Of a stretch of DNA of 44,562 bases, positions 35,865 through 44,562 are shown in pieces. A program made the translations under genes and the position numbers. Source of the DNA: Mycobacterium syngnathidarum (lineage in GTDB: Bacteria > Actinomycetota > Actinomycetes > Mycobacteriales > Mycobacteriaceae); NCBI RefSeq assembly GCF_001942625.1, contig NZ_MLCL01000010.1, positions 1-44,562 of the forward strand. Direction: 5' to 3'. Numbering within the stretch: position 1 is the stretch's first letter; each line of letters begins with the position of its first letter. Under the pieces are notes generated by a model. It had not been told where the DNA came from. It ran no database searches and was given only the letters and a program-made list of their open reading frames with translations.

Positions 35865-36653
35865 ATGACGCTGCCACAGTCAGGTTGGTTCGCCGACCCG
35901 TGGAATGGGGGCCAACTTCGCTACTTCGACGGACGCCGCTGGACCGGCGATGTGGCGGCTCCCGAACGCGTAGCGGGTTTTCCGCTAGGGCAGCGCAGCA
36001 TGGTCTTTCGCACGGCGGCCGGCCGTTCGCAGGGGGCACTGTGCTGTTGGGTGACGGGCGATCGTGGTGTGCACGTCGCCACGATCACGTCACGCTCTCG
36101 CCTTCCGTCGCTCATTGGCAGGGATACCAGGACACTCGTATTCGACGTGGTCGAGCCCAACGGTGTGCCGATGCTGACCCTCACGCGGCACGGAGGCGCT
36201 CGGGAACTCCGGATCACGGTTGAGGACCCCGATGGAGCGCATCTAGGTCAATTGCGCCAGATCAGTTCAGCGGGGCGGCAGTTTCGCACGGGCCAGGTTA
36301 CGTTGGCGGTGGAAAGTGGACAGCAGCACGTAGCCACCGCCGACCTCGGCTTTCGGCCCAGCGACAACCGATATGCCGATGTCCAGGAGTCGATCTTCGA
36401 CGCATCTGGCACGGTCATCGCCACGTTAGCGCGACAGGGTCGGTTCACCGCGAGCCTCGACCTCACCGGTGCTCGTCGCGAGAGCTCTTTTGCCTACAAA
36501 TTGGACTGTGCGCTGAGGCTTGCGGAGCCGGTGCCCACCCTGCTGCTGGCCACAGGGTTCACCTACTACTTGTGTGACCGAATCGCGGATGGAGGCTTTT
36601 TCGGCGCGATCAGCCGATACGTCCTTCAACCGTCGTGGGAGCGGCACTGGTAG
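35865..36653 (+). CDS. DUF2510 protein with scramblase/LURP-one-like domain (cassette 1)
   Basis: A 262-residue protein. DUF2510 is at about 6-28 (SGWFADPWNGGQLRYFDGRR). A beta-barrel domain follows with VFDVVEPNGVPMLTLTR and ITVEDPDGAHLGQLRQ, similar to phospholipid scramblase/LURP-one/tubby-like proteins. A C-terminal FAYKLDCALRLAEPVPTLLL and GFTYYLCDR hydrophobic helix ends the domain. DUF2510 often sits at the N-terminus of actinobacterial membrane or secretion-linked proteins. GGGGAGG precedes ATG 35865. It is divergent from the EspA-like gene (139 bp between starts). Alignable strings to the protein at 30705-31532 show they are paralogues. Function unknown. Confidence 0.75.
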   Translation: MTLPQSGWFADPWNGGQLRYFDGRRWTGDVAAPERVAGFPLGQRSMVFRTAAGRSQGALCCWVTGDRGVHVATITSRSRLPSLIGRDTRTLVFDVVEPNGVPMLTLTRHGGARELRITVEDPDGAHLGQLRQISSAGRQFRTGQVTLAVESGQQHVATADLGFRPSDNRYADVQESIFDASGTVIATLARQGRFTASLDLTGARRESSFAYKLDCALRLAEPVPTLLLATGFTYYLCDRIADGGFFGAISRYVLQPSWERHW

Positions 36654-36692
36654 ACGTTCAGCTGGTCGGGGCAGCTCGAGAAAATTTTTAAA

Positions 36693-36725
36693 GTTGAGCG
36701 GAACAGACTCAACCTTGACTACGTT
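36693..36725 (+). promoter_or_regulatory. HAIR element and SigH-type promoter of clpB
   Basis: GTTGAGC-N7-ACTCAAC (36693-36713) is an HspR HAIR element. Overlapping it, GGAACA (36700-36705), 16 bp and CGTT (36722-36725) fit the SigH/SigE consensus GGAAYA-N16-17-SGTT. So clpB could be repressed by HspR and activated by the stress sigma factor SigH, as described for its M. tuberculosis orthologue. Confidence 0.75.
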
Positions 36726-36769
36726 GTACATCGCGACAAGCATTTTCTCTATCGGAAAAGGGAGGTGTC

Positions 36770-39316
<2,547 letters not shown>

Positions 39317-39322
39317 CCCGAT

Positions 39323-39367
39323 AGTGAAAAGCTCCGCCACACAACAGGTGTGGCGGAGCTTTTCACT
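39323..39367. terminator. Perfect-stem bidirectional intrinsic terminator
   Basis: A 20-bp perfect inverted repeat (A39323 to C39342 with G39348 to T39367) encloses a 5-nt loop. The stem ends in AAAA/TTTT tracts on both sides, so it can stop clpB transcription and the convergent DapB-like operon. Confidence 0.9.
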
Positions 39368-39369
39368 TG

Positions 39370-40449
39370 CTAGATGTTGAACCGGCCAGCGAAGCCGCGC
39401 AGCGGCACGTCGGCGCTCGTCAGCAGCCCCGGCGGGGCCTTGACCACCGAGGCGATGGCGTTGAGGGCGGGCAGCCCGGTCACCGTCATGCCGATCGAGG
39501 CGAACGAGTCCGGGTCGGACAGATCCACGCCGGGTTTCGGGAAGATCATGTGCTTGTTGTAGACGCACGGATCGCCCTTGATCTGAGTGATGTAGCAGCC
39601 CTTGATATCCCAGCTGGGATCGGTGTGCGGGGTCATCTGCCATTCCAGGTGGGTCTCGACGCGTGGCACACCGTCGACCAGGCCCTGGTACTTGATGTAG
39701 TTGCCGCCCAACGATCCCTTGGGCAGCGTGTACCAGCCCAGGTCGACGTCTTTGGTGCAGGCACCGAGCTCATAGCTGAACTTGACCTCGTCGAGCTCCA
39801 ACCCGAAGCAGTCGGCCATCATCAGGACGCTGTCGGCGAACACCCGGGTGTACTTCTCCAACTTCGACGGGATCGACGGATCGTCGACAGGCATGCCGTA
39901 GCCGACCTCGATCCAGGTGTCCTTGCTGTGATGGCATGAGACGTCGACGGATTCGATGGTGGTGACGTTCTCGATCTCGGCGACATCGGCCGAACACACC
40001 ACGCCCAGGATCTGGTTGACGCCGGGGTTCATGCCGGTGCCGTAGAACGTCGACCCACCTTTCTCGCACGCCTCGGCCAGCAGTTGTGACACCGGCTTGC
40101 CGGACGGGTGGGGATGGTTGGTGTCGCGGTGCCAGCCGGTGATCCAGTCGGCGGTGGTGACGATATTGATACCGGCCTCAAGCACTTTCACGTAGAGGTC
40201 CTCGTCGGGGAATACGCCGTGAAAGGTCAGGACGTCGGGACGCGCCGCGATGATCTCGTCGACAGAGCCCGTCGCGGTCACTCCGATCGGATCGATCCCG
40301 GCGATCTCACCGGCGTCGCGACCCACCTTTTCCGCTGTGTAGCAATGCAATCCGATGAGCTCCAGGTCGGGGCGCTTGCCGATGCGCTTGATCATCTCGG
40401 TGCCGACGTTGCCGGTGGCCACCTGGAATACACGGATCTTTTCGGTCAT
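39370..40449 (-). CDS. DapB-like NAD(P)-dependent dehydrogenase (2,4-diaminopentanoate dehydrogenase type)
   Basis: A 359-residue Rossmann-fold protein of the dihydrodipicolinate-reductase-like superfamily. The N-terminal motif VFQVATGNVGTEMIKRI is a GxxGxxG-type fold start. Further strings are TFHGVFPDEDLYVKVLEAG and the conserved GTGMNPGVNQ. Mycobacterial members are widespread, and most substrates are unknown. ATG 40449 overlaps the stop of the Rieske oxygenase gene (ATGA), so they are translationally coupled and probably act in one catabolic path. Its stop is 2 nt from the terminator shared with clpB. Confidence 0.8.
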   Translation of the reverse strand: MTEKIRVFQVATGNVGTEMIKRIGKRPDLELIGLHCYTAEKVGRDAGEIAGIDPIGVTATGSVDEIIAARPDVLTFHGVFPDEDLYVKVLEAGINIVTTADWITGWHRDTNHPHPSGKPVSQLLAEACEKGGSTFYGTGMNPGVNQILGVVCSADVAEIENVTTIESVDVSCHHSKDTWIEVGYGMPVDDPSIPSKLEKYTRVFADSVLMMADCFGLELDEVKFSYELGACTKDVDLGWYTLPKGSLGGNYIKYQGLVDGVPRVETHLEWQMTPHTDPSWDIKGCYITQIKGDPCVYNKHMIFPKPGVDLSDPDSFASIGMTVTGLPALNAIASVVKAPPGLLTSADVPLRGFAGRFNI

Positions 40450-41471
40450 ACGGTGTCTGCCTCTCGTGCCAGGTCCGCGGCACTACCGCCGAGACCGTCC
40501 GGATAGAACTGCATGGCCCACTTGCGGATTGCGGTGAAGCCCTCGTACTCGGCGGTCGCCAGCGCCGGGGGATCGGAATAGCGCTGGTGCGACCAGATGT
40601 GGATGTCCTGGGTGAACTGGCGGATCACCTCATCACCGAATTCTTCTGCCCGCTGGGCGGCACGAGGGCTGTCCTTGCCGGGGGTTCGGCCGATGTAGAC
40701 CATGAACCGAACGTCGGAGGTGGACTCGTCGACGGGGGTGACCGCTGAGATGGTGCGGTTGTCGATCATGCCCCAGCTCTTGGTCACGGCGATGCCCAGA
40801 CCGCCGTTGATCGCCTCGACGCCGCTGCTCACATCGTCGATCGACTGTTGATCGTCGCCCTCGAAGGTGATGGTGAAGTCGACGTAGGAGATGGGTGCGG
40901 CGAAGTCGTGGCGGGTGAACACGGGCACGATCGGGGTCTGGTGCACGAACTTGAAGTGCGCGAAGTCGACGCCGTTCTCCAGGACGTACTGCGGATGCAG
41001 CTCGAGTCCTTCACGGAACAGCCGCTGCTGGGGGTAGTAGTCGGCGGCGCTGCTGCCGTCGGCGAACGACGCGAACACGTCCGGGGCGTCGAAGAACGGC
41101 TCCCGCCCTTCGGTGTCGTGCCAGATGTAGATGGCCTCGTTGCGCTCCACCACCGGGTAGGTGCGCATGCGGCGTCCGCGGTTGGGCCGGTCCTGGTACG
41201 GGATGCAGACGTTGCGGCCCTCGGCGTTCCATTGCCAGCCGTGGAACGGGCATTGGATGACCTCGCCGACCACGTGGCCGCCGAACCCCAGGTGAGCGCC
41301 GAGGTGTTCGCAGAAGGCGTTCATGACAGTCACCTGCCCGGATTCCGAGCGCCAGGCGACCATCTCCTCGCCGAAGTACTTCATGGCGTGCACGGCCCCG
41401 GCGTCGACCTGGTCCGACCAGGCGACTTGGAACCAACCTGTCGGCTTCATCGACAACGGAGGTTTGGCCAT
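40446..41471 (-). CDS. Rieske non-haem iron oxygenase, KshA-like
   Basis: A 341-residue oxygenase. The Rieske 2Fe-2S motif is CEHLGAHLG and CPFHGW with the expected spacing. The mononuclear iron site reads ENGVDFAHFKFVH (D-x2-H-x4-H). The order of domains and the sequence around LGAHLG resemble the ketosteroid 9-alpha-hydroxylase oxygenase KshA and aromatic-ring hydroxylases. It needs a reductase partner that is not encoded nearby. The longer open frame is rejected: ATG 41471 gives the usual N-terminus. It is divergent from a TetR regulator with 70 bp between starts. Confidence 0.85.
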   Translation of the reverse strand: MAKPPLSMKPTGWFQVAWSDQVDAGAVHAMKYFGEEMVAWRSESGQVTVMNAFCEHLGAHLGFGGHVVGEVIQCPFHGWQWNAEGRNVCIPYQDRPNRGRRMRTYPVVERNEAIYIWHDTEGREPFFDAPDVFASFADGSSAADYYPQQRLFREGLELHPQYVLENGVDFAHFKFVHQTPIVPVFTRHDFAAPISYVDFTITFEGDDQQSIDDVSSGVEAINGGLGIAVTKSWGMIDNRTISAVTPVDESTSDVRFMVYIGRTPGKDSPRAAQRAEEFGDEVIRQFTQDIHIWSHQRYSDPPALATAEYEGFTAIRKWAMQFYPDGLGGSAADLAREADTV

Positions 41472-41487
41472 GACGCGAATGGTAGGA

Positions 41488-41522
41488 GGTTCTGTGAAAG
41501 TTTGGAAGAGGGTTCTGTGAAA
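41488..41522. repeat. Direct repeat GGTTCTGTGAAA, candidate operator
   Basis: Two identical 12-bp copies (41488-41499 and 41511-41522) lie 23 bp apart, a little over two helix turns. They fill half of the 70-bp region between the Rieske and tetR genes. Each contains the small inverted repeat TTC-N3-GAA. Confidence 0.5.
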
Positions 41523-41541
41523 ACGGGGTAGCCTGTCGAAG

Positions 41542-42186
41542 ATGACCGACGCCGACGTCGTTGCGCGCCGCACCAACCGGCGCGGGGAAGCCACCCGGGA
41601 GAGCATGCTGGAGGCCGCGCGCAAGGCCCTGGCCACCGGCGACCCGGGTGCGGTCTCGGCCAACCGGATCGCCAAGGACATCGGCGCGACCTGGGGCGCC
41701 GTGAAATACCAGTTCGGTGACATCGATGGGTTCTGGGCCGCCGTCCTGCAACGCACCGCCGAGCGCCGCGCCGGCATGCTGAGCCACCACGACAACACTG
41801 CGCCGTTGCGTCAGCGCGTCGCAGGCATCATCGACCTGCTTTACGACGGATTGACCGCCAGCGACTCCCGGGCGATCGAGAACCTGCGTGCGGCGCTGCC
41901 GCGGGACCATGCCGAGCTCGAACGGCTCTATCCGAAGACCGCGGCCGAGCTGTCGTCATGGGGGCAGAGCTGGCTGCAAACCTGCCAGCAAGCCTTCGCC
42001 GACCTTGACGTCGACCCCGAGCGGGTCCGTGAGGTTGCCTCCTTCATCCCCGGGGCGATGCGCGGCATCACCTCCGAGCGGCAACTCGGTACGTATACCG
42101 ACCTCGACGTGGCCCGGCGCGGACTCACGAATGCGATCGTCACGTACCTCGAAGCACCCCGGTCACGGCGCTCTGATCACCAGTGA
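41542..42186 (+). CDS. TetR/AcrR-family regulator
   Basis: A 214-residue TetR protein. The HTH is at about 20-63: AARKALATGDPGAVSANRIA, then KDIGATWGAVKYQFGDIDG. The atypical first helix and the KYQFGD ending are seen in regulators next to oxygenase operons. The C-terminal part is a helical ligand domain (IENLRAALPRDHAELERLYP). ATG 41542 lacks a strong ribosome-binding site. It is divergent from the Rieske - DapB-like operon and probably controls it through the direct repeat at 41488-41522. Confidence 0.8.
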   Translation: MTDADVVARRTNRRGEATRESMLEAARKALATGDPGAVSANRIAKDIGATWGAVKYQFGDIDGFWAAVLQRTAERRAGMLSHHDNTAPLRQRVAGIIDLLYDGLTASDSRAIENLRAALPRDHAELERLYPKTAAELSSWGQSWLQTCQQAFADLDVDPERVREVASFIPGAMRGITSERQLGTYTDLDVARRGLTNAIVTYLEAPRSRRSDHQ

Positions 42187-42245
42187 TCGGGTTGTGACCT
42201 CACAAGGCTGGGGCATTCCGGCGGTCAACAAGTAGGCTATGCCCG

Positions 42246-43112
42246 ATGGTCCCGCTCTGGTTCACGCTGTCCGCACTCTGTTTCGTGGGTGCGGCGGTGC
42301 TGCTGTACGTCGACATCGACCGTCGACGTGGGTTGGGACGGCGCCGCAAGTCGTGGGCGAAGTCGCATGGCTTCGATTACGAGCACGAGTCGAACGAGAT
42401 CCTCAAGCGCTGGAAGCGCGGGGTGATGTCGACCGTCGGTGACGTCACGGCCAAGAACGTCGTACTCGGCCAGATCCGTGGCGAGGCGGTGTTCATCTTC
42501 GACATCGAAGAGGTGGCGACAGTGATCGCGCTGCACCGCAAGGTCGGCACGAACGTCGTCGTCGATCTGCGATTGAAGGGCATCAAGGAGCCCCGCGAGA
42601 GCGATATCTGGCTGCTCGGCGCGATCGGCCCGCGGATGGTGTACTCCACCAACCTCGACGCCGCTCGCCGCGCCTGCGACCGCCGGATGGTCACGTTCGC
42701 CCACACCGCGCCCGACTGCGCCGAGATCATGTGGAACGAGCAGAACTGGACGCTCGTCAGCATGCCGGTCACGAGCACCCGCGCCCAATGGGACGAGGGG
42801 CTGCGTACCGTGCGCCAGTTCAACGATCTGCTCCGCGTGCTGCCGCCGCTTCCGCAGAACGGTGTGGCGCCGCAGTCGGGTCAGGGCAGCCAAGCTGCGC
42901 TGGCGCGTCGCGCGGGTTCGCCGAGCCGTCCGTTGGCCCCGACCCCGGCCGGGCGTCGGGAGCTACCTCCGGGCCGGGCCGACGCGGCCCCCGGACGTGG
43001 TGACATCAGCCGCTACACGCAGCCGCGCCAGGAGCCCGGCCGTCCGGACGCGATTCGTCGGACTCCGCCACCGGCACGCAACGGGCGTCACGCCCCGCAC
43101 TACCAGCGCTAG
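42246..43112 (+). CDS. Conserved membrane-anchored protein (Rv0383c-like)
   Basis: A 288-residue protein with one N-terminal transmembrane helix (LWFTLSALCFVGAAVLLYVD, about 3-22), a basic stretch after it, a globular domain of about 170 residues (SHGFDYEHESNEIL to DEGLRTVRQFNDLL) and a disordered Pro/Arg-rich tail (about 205-288). It matches the M. tuberculosis gene next to clpB annotated as a conserved secreted protein (Rv0383c), by remembered gene order and size. Function unknown. The 133-nt end-to-start spacing places it after tetR with the Rv0381c-like gene close behind. Confidence 0.75.
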   Translation: MVPLWFTLSALCFVGAAVLLYVDIDRRRGLGRRRKSWAKSHGFDYEHESNEILKRWKRGVMSTVGDVTAKNVVLGQIRGEAVFIFDIEEVATVIALHRKVGTNVVVDLRLKGIKEPRESDIWLLGAIGPRMVYSTNLDAARRACDRRMVTFAHTAPDCAEIMWNEQNWTLVSMPVTSTRAQWDEGLRTVRQFNDLLRVLPPLPQNGVAPQSGQGSQAALARRAGSPSRPLAPTPAGRRELPPGRADAAPGRGDISRYTQPRQEPGRPDAIRRTPPPARNGRHAPHYQR

Positions 43113-43142
43113 CGGGCGCAACAGAACTTGGGTGCTGTAGCA

Positions 43143-44033
43143 GTGCGTGCGCTGATCGCCGCGGTGATGGCGGTATTTCTCGCCGTCACCACGGGCTGCA
43201 CATCCGATCAACCGGCGCGCACATATGAAGCGTCGACAGCTGTGTTCGGTGATTCGCTGGACATTCTCGGCTGGCATCTGAAGCTGTCGGATCTGCGGTT
43301 CGACTCCGAACGTGTGCTGGTCGACGTCGAGGGCTCTGCCTCGGGCGACACCCATGCCAAACCCGAGGACATCCGGTTCGGCCTGTACGGCGCGCTGGCG
43401 CATCCGATCGAGGCAGATGCGCTGCACGGCTGTGACGGCATCGCCGACCTGGGGCTGCGGCCGCTGTCTGCGCCCGCGCCTGACAAGCTCAGCGGCACAG
43501 TATGTTTGGGACCGCAGCGGGACCAGAGTCAGGTTCGCGGGGTGTATGTGTACTCGCCGCGTGAGCGCATTGCCGGCACCACCATCGCCTACCCGGCCGC
43601 TTTCCCGGTGGGGGTGCTGCCCACGAACGTCAACGATGCGGGCGTCACCATGAGGTCCACCAGCGTCGACGCGTTCAGTGCCGATGGAGGGCAACTCGCC
43701 CCGGCGGCGATGGGCGACCCCACCGCATTCAACGGCAAGGGGTACATGCTTCTTGGTCTCCAGATCGACGGTGCGGCAAAGCGTTACGCAGACGATGCGG
43801 CGGAGCGCGGCGGTCCGCTGATGGTGGTGGCCGGCCCGTCGCTGCCGCCGCCCGGACTCAGCCGCGCCTGCTCGGCATACGGCTCGTCGGTGCTGATCCT
43901 GCCGGAGGCCTCACGTGACGCCGTCAACGTTCGGGCCTCGCTGTGTACGCAGGGAGAGATGACCGCTGCCCTGTTGTATGCCTCGGTTTCGGTGATCGGC
44001 ACCCACGCTGCCCTGTGGACCACCGGTGGCTGA
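43143..44033 (+). CDS. Putative lipoprotein (Rv0381c-like)
   Basis: A protein of about 296 residues. The signal sequence VRALIAAVMAVFLAVTTGC ends in a lipobox (VTTGC). The mature part is a soluble domain with several Cys residues. Similar genes in mycobacteria follow the Rv0383c-like gene (Rv0381c, of about the same length). I chose GTG 43143; a TTG at 43128 in the same frame would add five residues. The stop overlaps the next gene's start. Function unknown. Confidence 0.7.
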   Translation: MRALIAAVMAVFLAVTTGCTSDQPARTYEASTAVFGDSLDILGWHLKLSDLRFDSERVLVDVEGSASGDTHAKPEDIRFGLYGALAHPIEADALHGCDGIADLGLRPLSAPAPDKLSGTVCLGPQRDQSQVRGVYVYSPRERIAGTTIAYPAAFPVGVLPTNVNDAGVTMRSTSVDAFSADGGQLAPAAMGDPTAFNGKGYMLLGLQIDGAAKRYADDAAERGGPLMVVAGPSLPPPGLSRACSAYGSSVLILPEASRDAVNVRASLCTQGEMTAALLYASVSVIGTHAALWTTGG

Positions 44034-44435
44034 GGCCGTCGGCCCCACCGAGTGGGGACAGTCCCCGGGAGTGGGACCGTGGGAGGGTCCGTTGCCCGAC
44101 GGAGACGACGCCACACGGTATGACGCCGAGCTGCTGAGCGCCGGGGACACCCGCAATGTCGTTGACGCCTACCGGTATTGGACCAGGGAGGCGATCATCG
44201 CCGATATCGATCGCCGGCGGCATCCGCTGCACATCGCGATCGAGAATTTCGGCAACGATGCCAACATCGGTGCGGTGGTACGTGCCGCGAACGCCTTCGC
44301 CGTCGACACCGTGCACATCGTCGGTCGGCGCCGGTGGAACCGGCGGGGCGCGATGGTGACCGACCGCTACCAACGGCTGCACCATCACGACACCACCGCC
44401 GAACTTCTGTCCTTCGCCGCTGACGCCGGCTTGAC
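44026..44435 (+). pseudogene. SpoU/TrmH-family RNA methyltransferase, truncated by an insertion sequence (Rv0380c-like)
   Basis: The first about 136 codons of a SpoU-type 2'-O-ribose methyltransferase. The family motif 1 is present (HIAIENFGNDANIGAVVRAA), but motifs 2 and 3, which form the knot and the SAM site, are missing. The frame runs into the end of an IS3-type element at 44436 and then reads foreign codons to a stop at 44562. GTG 44026 overlaps the lipoprotein stop. The M. tuberculosis counterpart is about 183 residues. The remainder may lie beyond the inserted element. Confidence 0.8.
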
Positions 44436-44562
44436 TGAATCGCCCTGGTTTTGCCGGAGGCTCGGGCTATTGGATTGCGACCAGTGGTTGGTCGGTCCGT
44501 TGTGCATCGTAGAACGTGGCTTCGTACTCGGCGGGTGGGACGTCGTTGAGGTAGCCGTGTAA
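44436..44562 (-). mobile_element. End of an IS3-family (IS6110-like) insertion sequence
   Basis: The sequence from 44436 begins TGAATCGCCCTGG and continues with GCCGGAGGCTC, very like the 28-bp terminal inverted repeat of IS6110 (TGAACCGCCCCGG, then TCCGGAGACTC). Behind it, on the minus strand, lies the C-terminus of a transposase. The element reaches the right edge, so its other end and any target duplication are not visible. Confidence 0.85.
44467..44562 (-). CDS. IS3-family transposase, C-terminal fragment
   Basis: The last 31 codons of a transposase ending in GYLNDVPPAEYEATFYDAQ and a final QPLVAIQ before TAG (44469-44467). The VPPAEYEATFY pattern is typical of the C-terminus of IS3-group OrfB integrase-type (DDE) transposases. 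The rest of the gene lies outside the window, so the protein is partial only because the window ends. Confidence 0.8.
   Translation of the reverse strand, partial: LHGYLNDVPPAEYEATFYDAQRTDQPLVAIQ

Noticed and set aside
29872..36653. A complete ESX secretion locus
   Set aside because: No EccB, EccC, EccD, EccE, MycP, EsxA/B or PE/PPE gene is seen; only substrate and chaperone-like genes are present.
44026..44562. A complete 178-residue methyltransferase
   Set aside because: The last 42 residues are the reverse strand of an insertion-sequence end and lack SpoU motifs 2 and 3.

Overview
The window is high-GC actinobacterial DNA from a mycobacterium, most likely an environmental rapid grower (Mycolicibacterium-type). 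The evidence is the HspR/HAIR-controlled dnaK-grpE-dnaJ-hspR operon, a clpB followed by Rv0383c/Rv0381c/Rv0380c-type genes, an F420-type LLM oxidoreductase, a WS/DGAT acyltransferase, a type II flavohaemoglobin and ESX-1-associated (Esp) protein families. No tRNA, rRNA or CRISPR array was seen.

Layout. 0.1-4.3 kb (minus strand): a DUF559-like protein, two Thr-rich single-pass membrane proteins, an LLM oxidoreductase, a TIGR03085/DinB-like protein and a lipoprotein. 4.4-9.5 kb: a WS/DGAT - fatty-acyl-CoA ligase - NTF2-like operon, divergent from a PucR/CdaR-type regulator. 9.5-13.8 kb: three SDRs, an HSL-type esterase and a TetR regulator with a clear operator. 13.9-15.5 kb: a tandem glycine riboswitch in front of L-serine deaminase. 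15.5-21.7 kb: a DUF445 membrane protein, a DUF4393-like protein, a LuxR/TPR regulator, a flavin monooxygenase and an Rv2258c-type methyltransferase. 21.8-26.0 kb: the dnaK heat-shock operon. 26.0-29.9 kb: an aldose-1-epimerase-like protein, flavohaemoglobin, an ABC-2-like membrane protein and its probable TetR regulator.

29.9-36.7 kb is the most unusual part. It holds two paralogous cassettes, each encoding an EspA/EspE-like, an EspC/EspF-like and an EspD/EspH-like protein plus a DUF2510 protein with a scramblase/LURP-one-like body. A GAP-family membrane protein and a CYTH-like protein lie between the cassettes. No ESX core gene (ecc, mycP, esxA/B) is in the window, so this looks like an orphan type VII secretion substrate locus. 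Three promoters in it share a 12-bp box exactly 24 bp upstream of a -10 hexamer, which suggests one common activator.

36.7-44.6 kb: clpB with a HAIR element and a SigH-like promoter, a perfect-stem terminator, a Rieske oxygenase - DapB-like dehydrogenase operon with a divergent TetR, then Rv0383c-, Rv0381c- and Rv0380c-type genes. The last is cut by the end of an IS3-family (IS6110-like) element that runs off the window. Exactly 127 nt of this element are present, and the first gene's stop lies exactly 127 nt from the left end, which suggests the window is a whole assembly contig ended by repeats.
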